From Syncephalis plumigaleata (lineage: Eukaryota; Zoopagomycota; Zoopagomycetes; Zoopagales; Piptocephalidaceae), in assembly GCA_025201365.1 (NCBI GenBank), contig JAIXMF010000001.1:806001-870000 (forward strand): a stretch of 64,000 nt of DNA, written 5' to 3'. The position numbers were made by a program, and so were the translations under genes. The notes under the pieces were generated by a model. It saw only the letters and a program-made list of their open reading frames with translations. It was not told where the DNA came from and ran no database searches. Shown piece after piece: positions 56,290 through 64,000 of the stretch; the stretch's first letter is position 1, and every line of letters begins with the position of its first letter.

Positions 56290-57649
56290 ATGACCGAAAC
56301 CAACGATTTCGACAATAAGAAGCGTTCTCGCTCGCCAGACTTTAACGATAACGACGACGAGTTCGATTTGCTCGCGCCTTCCAATGCCGACGATGCTTCT
56401 GCCTCGGCCGACACCAAAGCCACCTCGGGTGGCGATACGCAGGAAAAGACGAAGCGTTCCCGTATCGATGAAGGTCGTCCCATCACCTCCACCTATGACG
56501 ATGGAGAGAATATGGATACCGAGGAATCATCAACGCGTAGCAACAACCGAAGCAACAGCAATGGTAACAATAGTGGCGACTCGGCCAAATCAGTTATGAT
56601 GCGCTCCCTACTGACCAAGAAGGAAGCCGGCGTGATTATCGGTCGTAACGGTGCCAATGTGCACACGATTCGTTCCAAGACTAATGCACGCATTAATCTC
56701 ACGGATAACTTCCCTGGTTGTACGGAACGAGTTGCTACCGTGGTTGGTCCAATTGATACTGTGGCCAGTGTAAGTATAAGCAATCATCTTGTGTTGCTGT
56801 CAAGTGGGCATATATACTAATGATATCATCCATCCTATTAGGCATTCGAACTAATGGCACTTATGCTGGCTGGCGTTGAAGGCAACAACATCACACAGAG
56901 TGAACCATCCTCGGTGACCATGCGTCTATTGATCCCTAACAGTCAGATGGGTTCAATTATCGGTAAGGGTGGCTCCAAGATCAAGGAGATCCAAAATGCA
57001 TCAAGTATTCGTTTGAATGCCAGGAACATCCATTGCCTGGTTCAACGGAACGTCAAGTCAATGCGGTCGGTCTACCTGATGGCATCAAGATTGCAGTTAC
57101 CGAAGTTTGTAACATCATCATGAACTACTCGGAACGTAATCAAGGCACTATGTTCTACCGACCATCACCGGTATCTCGGCCACTTTAGGATCGATTAGCG
57201 CTGCAACAGGAGCACAAGCAGCAGCCGTACTTGCTAACCCGGCAGCAGCCTCCTCGCTTAACCCGTATGGCTACAATCCAGCAGCGATGATGGCCGCTAA
57301 TCCAGCTGCCGCTCAACTCGGTCGTCCTGGTGGTTTGGCACCGGTTAACCCGCTCGCGTCATCCACACCACAGGCACAACAGATCTTTATCCCTAACGAT
57401 CTAGTGGGTGCGATCATTGGCAAGGGCGGTTCAAAGATCAACGAGATTCGTCAATTAAGCGGTGCCTCCATCAAGATTAGCGAACCGGACGGTAATGTTC
57501 GCGAGCGTCTCGTTACCATTACTGGCACGCAAGAAGCCAATCAGATGGCTCTTTACCTGCTCTACAATCGTTTGGAAGTCGAGAAACAACGTATCTACGG
57601 TGCAAATGGTGGCAATGCGCAACCTCAAGTGGCAGCTGGCCGTTTCTAA
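56290..57649 (+). CDS. Three-KH-domain RNA-binding protein (Rnc1/Pbp2/PCBP type)
   Basis: Two exons, 56290-56769 and 56842-57649, about 430 residues. The N-terminus is acidic and Ser-rich. Three KH domains follow, each with its GxxG loop: 'AGVIIGRNGANVHTIRS', 'MGSIIGKGGSKIKEIQNAS' and 'VGAIIGKGGSKINEIRQLSG'. The second and third are joined by an Ala/Asn/Pro-rich linker ('AAAVLANPAAASSLNPYGY'). This is the layout of PCBP/hnRNP K proteins and of S. pombe Rnc1 and yeast Pbp2/Hek2, which bind C- or U-rich mRNA. Two single-base breaks (near 57023 and 57167) interrupt KH2 and the linker, although sequence on both sides stays well conserved, so assembly indels are the likely cause. Confidence 0.88.
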
Positions 57650-58430
57650 TTGTGTGTTGCTGACGGACGACGTGAGTTCCACCATCACGGGATGATGATG
57701 ATGATGATGGACGCTTATTTTGTTGAAAAATGAGGGTTGTGCGAGTCTTTGTGTTGTTGCGTGTTCTTTGTTTTACATACACTATTATCTCCTACCATTT
57801 ATTGCAATGACGATACCATATTGCCAATGCTTTACACCGATTGTTGTTGTTCCATTCATTCTAATTTCATTTCTCCTATCAAAAAACATACTCATATGCG
57901 TTACTACTACATGTCCATTATTGATTGCTATACATAATACTTTTGCTGGTTGCCATACACACATACGCGATGCTTATCAAACTTTAGACGTTAAAATACG
58001 AACAGTATTTAATAGCTAATTGATTATAATGTCTTGACATTGATTGTAAAGTAAAGCAAATGAACATGTAACTTTTATCCATTCACAAATACAAATAGAT
58101 TAATAAAGAGATCATTCTTACGATAACTACATCATCATCATCATCATCATCATGATTACAAACTAAGCAAGTATCGCGTAGAATATCGGATAACTGATCT
58201 TATCATTATGCAAGTAAATGCTTCGGGTTTATGCTGAAACCATTGATATCATTCGGGTTACGTAGTTTGACGTCATTCATTCATGCGTCGTGTTCCACAT
58301 CTGGATAAATTAGTGCTTGCTTGAAAGAGTATTTCTAGCGTGTATCATGCCACATTCGTAGTTTTTTGCTCGCCTACTTTCTCTCTCTCTTTCTTGTTTT
58401 ACTGCTTCGTAGCATAACTTGTCGTATAAC
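57650..58430. other. Intergenic, about 780 bp
   Basis: 3' side of the KH gene with a GATGAT run (57692-57710), AT-rich DNA and a CAT repeat (58131-58153). The LDH leader (58360-58430) is C/T-rich. No gene. Confidence 0.5.
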
Positions 58431-59400
58431 ATGCCTAGCAAAGCTAAAATCGCGATTATCGGTTCAGGTGCTGTGGGTGCTGCATGTGCCTATGCCTGCA
58501 TGCTACGTCGATTACCCGCCGAGATCATCATGGTTGATGTGGATAAAACGACGCTAGAAGGCCAAGTACTCGATCTATCGGATGCCAACTTCCTTACACC
58601 TGTCCCAGTGAGAATGGGCAACCATAAGGAGGCCGGCCAGTGTAATATTATCATTATTGCAGCCGGTGCTAAACAACGTCATGGTGAACCTCGTGATGCA
58701 GTAAGTTAACAAGTATACTAGAAGGAGAAGAAGAGGAATTAACATTATTATAATGTAGTTGATTGAACGTAATTATAAAGTACTGAACAGTATTATCGGT
58801 GATATGAAACCACTTCGTGAAGATGCTATTATCATGCTAGTTAGCAATCCGGTCGATGTACTCGCCTTTCTAGCACATAAAATATCCGGTCTACCTCATA
58901 GTCAAGTATTGGGATCGGGCACATTCCTCGATACGATGCGTCTACGCGGTGTACTCGCCAATGAATTAAGCGTCAATGAGAATGCGCTGCATTGCTACGT
59001 AATGGGCGAGCATGGTGATCGACAATTCGTCGGCTGGTCCAGTGCCTCCATAGGCTGTGTTCCCCTATTGAAGCATCCGGCAATGGCCAATGTATCCACT
59101 AGCGATATCGAACATAGTGTCATGCGTAAAGCTTACGACATTATTGAACGTAAGGGTGCCACATGTTTCGGTATCGGTGCGTGTGTCGCATCACTCTGTG
59201 GTTCCATACTGAACGACCGACGTGATGTACGACCCGTCAGTTGTTGGAGCGAGGAATATAACTGCTATGTCAGTAGACCGGCAGTAGTAGGAATTAACGG
59301 TGTCAATTCAGTACTTGATCTAGCATTGAATGAAGAAGAGCGGAAACGAATGGACAAGGCTGTTCATAGTATTCAAACGGCATGTAAAGATTATGAATAA
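58431..59400 (+). CDS. ldh: L-lactate dehydrogenase (NAD-dependent, bacterial/Mucoromycota type)
   Basis: Two exons, 58431-58700 and 58759-59400, 303 residues, in phase. It begins 'MPSKAKIAIIGSGAVGAACA' with the NAD-binding GxGxxG loop. The substrate-loop segment is 'GAKQRHGEPR': Gln at the position that sets lactate versus malate specificity, followed by the catalytic Arg. 'LGSGTFLDTMRLRGVLA' supplies the Asp and Arg, and 'GEHGDRQFVGWSSASIG' supplies the catalytic His. These residues indicate lactate rather than malate dehydrogenase. The enzyme interconverts pyruvate and L-lactate, regenerating NAD+ in fermentation. Soluble NAD-LDH is sporadic in fungi and best known from Rhizopus and relatives. 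No frame break. Confidence 0.93.
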
Positions 59401-59548
59401 AGTGACAATGATGATGTTCATTTTGTGACAATGATGCGGAGATTACTACAGGCACATTATTACTTTCATCACACTGCTAAATGTTTGTCTCGAATTTTAT
59501 TTCTTTATTTTTCTTTTTGCAACATTTTGTTGAATCTATTCTATACTC

Positions 59549-60369
59549 ATGGATGAATCCGTTAGTAATGACGTATTAGCTCATGTTCTATCTACTATGA
59601 ACGAGCCCGAGGACCACACGATGAGTGATGCGATGGCACCCTCAACGCTGTCCGACACGCTCTCGGCCAGTTTCGAGGAGATCCAGACGCAGTTAAAACA
59701 AGTGCTGGACCGTGTTGAACAGGGAGCTGTACTTAAAGCGTTCGAATTACTATCGGGTATCACAGATGCAGTGGTGACGAACTGCGAAGCACTCGGGTTG
59801 ACCTCGGACGACCCACCTTACACGATGATAGATCGTGACGGATTCTGGCAAGGACTGAATCAGTGCTGGCTCTTTGCCCTTTCCCATTGTAGTCTGGCCA
59901 AATCGGAGGAGGAGCGACTAAAGGATCAACACATGTATCATCTACGCGATTCAGTCGTATCGTGGTGTGATATACTAGAACATTACGGGCTTGTCGATTA
60001 TGAAATGGGATTTTGGGAGCAGGATATTCTAGAAGCCATTGAGGCAGGTATTTCCGCATTACGTCTTATGGATGCCGCCACGCCTAGTGAGATGATACAA
60101 TAGCCACAACAACTGTCACTTCTACTAGTGCTAGTACTGCTACTGCTACTGCTACTATTACTACTACTACAGTCAATGATGCAATACTTGCCTATTCAAC
60201 AAACGGTCATACAGGTCTTGTTGATGCACCCATTACACCATTAACAGTGACTGCCACACCTTCACCATTAACAACAGATGAATTACCGGCATCTCATGAT
60301 ACAACACCAAGTGCAGCAATTGTTAATCAACGCAAACTATCTGCATCTGTAAAGGAACGGAAAGTATAA
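59549..60369 (+). CDS. Conserved-looking protein of unknown function
   Basis: The first frame gives 184 residues from the ATG at 59549; a one-base break near 60100 leads into a Thr-rich tail ending 'NQRKLSASVKERKV' at the TAA 60367-60369. The core is helical: 'SASFEEIQTQLKQVLDRVE', 'AVLKAFELLSGITDAVVTN', 'DRDGFWQGLNQCWLFALSH', 'HLRDSVVSWCDILEHYGLV', 'DYEMGFWEQDILEAIEAG'. The 'YGLVDYEMGFWEQDIL' stretch looks like the signature of a fungal family, but I cannot name it. No membrane segment or signal peptide. It is convergent with Rab7. Confidence 0.65.
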
Positions 60370-60557
60370 CAAATTATTACTCCTCTAATAGTGGCAACAT
60401 ATGTTTATTTTTCTTTCATTGCTATTCCTTATCCAATCTGTATTTTAAAAGAAAGTGCGTTTTATTATTTTGTGCACCTAACGAGAAATAAAACAAATGA
60501 TTGCTGCTACTATATTACTACTACTACTATATTACTACATATAGGTGGCATTGTTGA

Positions 60558-61551
60558 TTAACAGCAACCACCACCACCGCCTCTTCTTCTTGCTGATGAT
60601 CGAGATTGACGTGTACGATTCGTACCTGCTACTACATCACCATGAGCTAGTCGGAATGTCCATGCATCCGCGTAAACGGCATCATCATCTGTGTCGCTCA
60701 TTATGGCCATGGGCCAACTAGCTCTCATGGTGTGATCCGTACCAGTGCCATTGGTCATGTCGAGTTCTATTGTGGCATACGAACAATTCGAACAATCTCG
60801 TTAAATACCTGGTCGACATTCGTGCCTTCCTTGGCACTTGCTTCAATACACGGTACGGGAAATCGATCAATATCCGAGGTGCATTGAGCGGCAAAATCGC
60901 ATGCTTGACGTCGAGATACCACTCGTTCCATGAGATCGATCTTATTGCCCACCACGATAAAGGGAAAAGTGTCGGGATCGGGTGGCGCTGCTTTATCGAG
61001 GAATTCACGTCGCCACTTTTCCAAATGTTCAAAGGTCAAATAATTGCTGACGTCATATACTAATAGACATGCATCAGCACCTCGATAATAGGCGGCACCT
61101 AACGCGGCAAATCGTTCTTGTCCTAGTAATGGTAATAACCATCTAGTTAGCTAATAGAGAATACACAATGAGGTTAGCTACGCCATCTACGCATTACTTG
61201 CCTGCTGTATCCCATATTTGTAGGGTTACACTCTGTCCATCAGGATGAGTGATCTCTTTAGTGATGAAATCGGCTCCAATCGTTGCTTTATAGGAGCTAA
61301 CAAACATTTTATGAATAAACTACCAACGGCTATCGATTAGACTGGAGAGAGAGAGAGAAGTATACACGCTATCAACATAAATAGCTTACTTGATGTCGCA
61401 AACTAGTCTAATGACAATAGTAATTAGTTGATATATAGAAATAGTCTATGATAATACAAGCACATAGGGTTATCACATTCCTCTAGTTACTTACCTTTCC
61501 TACTCCACCGTCACCAATAACAACAATCTTTAACGTTTCTTTGCGTAGCAT
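60558..61551 (-). CDS. ypt7: Rab7/Ypt7-type small GTPase
   Basis: Four exons: 61551-61495, 61407-61390, 61319-61202 and 61122-60558, about 252 residues. The intron 61123-61201 has a GC donor (GCAG|GCAAGT). GTPase motifs: G1 '[12 protein letters not shown]', effector region '[17 protein letters not shown]' (a Rab7 hallmark), G3 '[12 protein letters not shown]', G4 'GNKIDL', G5 'EASAKEG'. The C-terminus is a Gly-rich run ending in Cys-Cys for double geranylgeranylation. It is about 45 residues longer than Rab7, through a hypervariable tail rich in Thr, Arg and Gly. A single-base break occurs near 60778, at the junction of G domain and tail. Rab7/Ypt7 directs fusion at the late endosome and vacuole through HOPS. 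Confidence 0.88.
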
Positions 61552-62051
61552 GTTGTTAGTGGCATGAGCATCAACTATACTAATGACTAATAGCAGTAGC
61601 AGTAGCAGTACTAGTAAGAATAGTTCCCTATGGAAATGATAGTGTTTGTAGTAGAGTTATCGGAATTGCCGCTTTCTTTATCGTAATCACCGCTAATAGC
61701 TGTACTAGAACAATAGCCACTAACAAGGACAGGATAATAACCCGTGTTCACGTACACGTACACGTACACATACACACACACTCATGCAAAGACAAAATAT
61801 ACGCAGAATAAAGAAAAGAAAGCTAGTTGACGAGTAATGCAAAAACAGACCGATAGACAAATAGATAGACAAGTAGATAGGTGGAGAACAAAAGCCTGTA
61901 GTTTGGCTATCCTCAATCATCATCAAATCACCTTTCCTTTTTTTCTACATTTATAACGAGATAGTATTTCTATATCGTGGAATCCTTTATTTATTCATTC
62001 ATTTGTTTATTCTTTGATCGGTAGTCTACTTACTAGTACACTAGTTACAGT
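61552..62051. promoter_or_regulatory. Divergent promoter region, Rab7 and Dib1
   Basis: 500 bp, with CAC/GTAC and TAGA microsatellite-like runs (61750-61880). A weak match to a MITE end (aaaagcctgta) occurs near 61891. No gene. Confidence 0.5.
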
Positions 62052-62831
62052 ATGGTGAGTTATCGCTATTATAGATTGTTTGTTCTCTTTCTTTATACTA
62101 ATGACTCGCGACTAGTCTTACTTTCTACCGCATTTAACCAATGGTACGTGTTAGAATCACTCGTTGAAAGCTTCATCTAGTTATTATATGAATCCTATTG
62201 ACAATATGTGTGCATAGGCTGGCAAGTAGATCAGGCTATTCTATCCGAGGAAGATCGTGTAGTTATAATAAGATTCGGACATGATTGGGTAGGTTACTTG
62301 ATAATAGTGTCTATATTATAAATGAATAATCACAGCATATTAACATTCATACTATTACAATGAAAGGATCCTATATGTATGCGTATGGATGAGACACTCT
62401 ATGGTGTAGCAGAACGTGTAAAGAACTTTGCTGTCGTCTATCTAGTAGATATTACCGAAGTACCTGATTTCAATAAGGTATTTACTACTACTACTAGTAC
62501 CACTAATAATAATACTACTGATGACCATGATGAATACATAGATGTACGAGTTGTACGATCCATGTACAGTGATGTTCTTTTATCGTAATAAGCATATTAT
62601 GGTGGATTTAGGCACGGGTAATAACAACAAGATTAACTGGGCACTCGAGGATAAACAAGAGTTGATTGATATTATTGAAACGGTATTTCGTGGGGCTAGA
62701 AAAGGTAATTACTAGCAATAGCAATAGCAGTAGCAGTAGTAGCAGTATTAATGATGATGTCTATTACTCACAATATAGGTCGTGGTCTTGTTGTATCACC
62801 AAAGGATTATTCTACAAAATACAAGTATTAA
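62052..62831 (+). CDS. dib1: Dib1/DIM1 (U5-15kD, TXNL4A), spliceosomal thioredoxin-like protein
   Basis: Six exons in phase: 62052-62054, 62116-62143, 62218-62288, 62367-62477, 62542-62704 and 62779-62831, giving 142 residues, the exact length of the family. It starts 'MSYFLPHLTNGWQVDQAIL' and continues 'SEEDRVVIIRFGHDWDPIC', 'VVYLVDITEVPDFNKMYEL', 'FYRNKHIMVDLGTGNNNKI', 'GARKGRGLVVSPKDYSTKY'. The coding part of exon 1 is just the ATG, and five introns interrupt a 429-nt reading frame. Dib1 is a component of the U4/U6.U5 tri-snRNP and helps hold the pre-B spliceosome. It lacks the redox CxxC pair of thioredoxin. Identity to family members is very high and the frame is intact. Confidence 0.96.
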
Positions 62832-63687
62832 TAAATGACGATTTAAATCCATTTATAACATTGACTACAACGTGTATGATCATTGTATTTGTTTGCAAAC
62901 TGCCATAATAATGTGTTGCCTCTGTTTGTTCTACCATATATGACACGTATATGGCACGAGATTTACTAGCCACATCAAATCACATGCTACTGAAACAGAT
63001 AAGGTTGTGATTTACGGAAGAACCGTTTAGCGACTAGGAAGAGTCGAGTCTTGTTTGCTATCCGTCCACTTCTAATGCCTATGATGGTATACAGTCATTG
63101 TTACTAGCATGACTACGCTTGCCCCATGTATACATTGTCATGTTCATTAAGAGTGTCACAGTAGGACAGTGACTATCATAGACTGGATGTCCTTGTAAGA
63201 TACTACATGTCTCTATTACATGGTTACAGAAATAGTAGTAGAGCAGTATATTTTTGTTATATTTTTTCTCATTTGTTCGGTTTTGACTGGATTGATTTTC
63301 ATTCACTTTTTTTTCTCCGTACAAACACCAGCCTTTTGCTTTCTAGCTTAGCGAGTCGCGCGCTGTTACACACCTATCGATTTGGCTTAATAGGCCCTTC
63401 ATATTTCGTATTAATATCATTATTAATAATCATAGTATTGGCATACTGCGATAACGACAAAAATTCACTAACAACGGGTAACGAATCAACCAATTCCACC
63501 TCTTTCCTCTACTTGTTCGTGTAGTAGTTGCTTCTTCTTTTTCTTCTTCTTGAAGCTTGTAGACCTGCCGCTCCCTACGCTCACTCACTCTCACTCTCAC
63601 TCTCACTCACTTATTCGTTCACACACACACACCGATTGAGGTTTCTAGGTAACAACGAAAAGCGTAGGGGTGTGGCGGTACGCTTGC
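62832..63687. other. Intergenic, about 850 bp
   Basis: 3' side of Dib1, then AT-rich DNA. From about 63525 onward it is C/T-rich with CTCACT repeats (63577-63610) and a CA run, forming the leader of the next gene. No gene. Confidence 0.5.
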
Positions 63688-64000
63688 ATGCTTAACAACA
63701 ATAGCAATATGAACTCGCGCCATGAGCAGCGTACTTTTATCGATGCAGCATCTGAGGAAACGACACATAGGCGTCAACAACAAGACGAAACCACTATGAA
63801 TCCCGCTAATGATATCGTTACTAGTAATAATAACGGCAGCAGCAACAGCATCTATGATCAAGTAGCTACACACAGGCAAGTATCAATGATATTGGTTATA
63901 TTCCATTCTCTCTCTTTGTCCTGTACATGTATGCATATAGTCTAACCTTGCAGCTCTAGTAACAGTAATGGGGAAAATGGGGAGAGTGAGCGGCATTTCC
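63688..64000 (+). CDS. Start of an unknown gene, cut by the window edge
   Basis: Exon 1 (63688-63875) begins 'MLNNNSNMNSRHEQRTFID' and is Asn/Gln/Thr-rich ('HRRQQQDETTMNPANDIVT'). A GC-AG intron (CACAG|GCAAGT to ttgcag, 63876-63953) joins it in phase to an Asn/Ser/Gly/Glu-rich stretch that runs off the window ('SSSNSNGENGESERHF'). Only low-complexity N-terminal sequence is visible, so no function can be given. Confidence 0.6.

Noticed and set aside
61888-61902. Possible further MITE end (acaaaagcctgta)
   Set aside because: Only 11-12 bases match the terminus and the diagnostic CCATCC core is absent.

Overview
This window is nuclear DNA from a fungus. The genes are dense and lie on both strands. 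Most are split by short introns (about 40-90 bp, GTAAGT-type donors, CTAAC/CTTAC-like branch sites, TAG/CAG acceptors). The gene set is typical of fungi: Rvs161/Hob3, a three-KH Rnc1/Pbp2-type protein, LST8, MIOS/Sea4, Rab7/Ypt7, Dib1, a MOB protein, a DH-PH RhoGEF, secreted M28 and pepsin-like peptidases, and a dispersed 5S rRNA gene. A bacterial-type L-lactate dehydrogenase, a WDTC1/DCAF9-type protein, the many secreted proteins and the high intron density suggest an early-diverging (Zoopagomycota/Mucoromycota-like) lineage. I cannot place it more precisely.

Layout. 1-6 kb: the last exon of a wax-ester-synthase/DGAT gene, a secreted ricin-B-like lectin, and a WDTC1/DCAF9 protein on the minus strand. 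6-15 kb: a DH-PH RhoGEF that converges on a large protein with a degenerate SEC7 domain. 15-24 kb: gene-poor DNA with a MITE copy, an M28 aminopeptidase, a small secreted peptide, a 5S rRNA-tRNA-Gly pair, a short pseudogene, a pyrimidine-rich tract and a secreted kinase-like gene. 24-32 kb: Rvs161, a MOB protein and a basic protein of unknown function. 32-38 kb: an accessory island with a second MITE copy, two tandem GPI-type glycoprotein genes and an inverted pair of small secreted genes, one carrying a CBM19-like tail. 38-47 kb: an alpha/beta hydrolase, a second M28 peptidase and MIOS/Sea4. 47-64 kb: mostly housekeeping genes (NDUFB2, a small membrane protein, an aspartyl protease, a secreted protein, a mitochondrial PPR protein, LST8, a three-KH protein, LDH, a conserved unknown, Rab7, Dib1) and the start of a further gene at the right edge.

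How the genes relate. MIOS (GATOR2/SEACAT), LST8 (TORC1/TORC2) and Rab7 (vacuolar GTPase) all belong to the TORC1-vacuole axis. The RhoGEF, the SEC7-like protein, Rvs161 and MOB belong to polarity, trafficking and NDR-kinase signalling. The secreted peptidases, lectin, CBM19-like protein and GPI proteins are an outward-facing set, as expected for a fungus that feeds on or interacts with other organisms.

Caveat. Many otherwise healthy genes, including clear housekeeping ones, show isolated one-base frame breaks. The most economical reading is uncorrected indels in the assembly. I therefore give gene spans and describe exon structure where I could trace it. I saw no virus-derived element, no LTR element and no CRISPR array.
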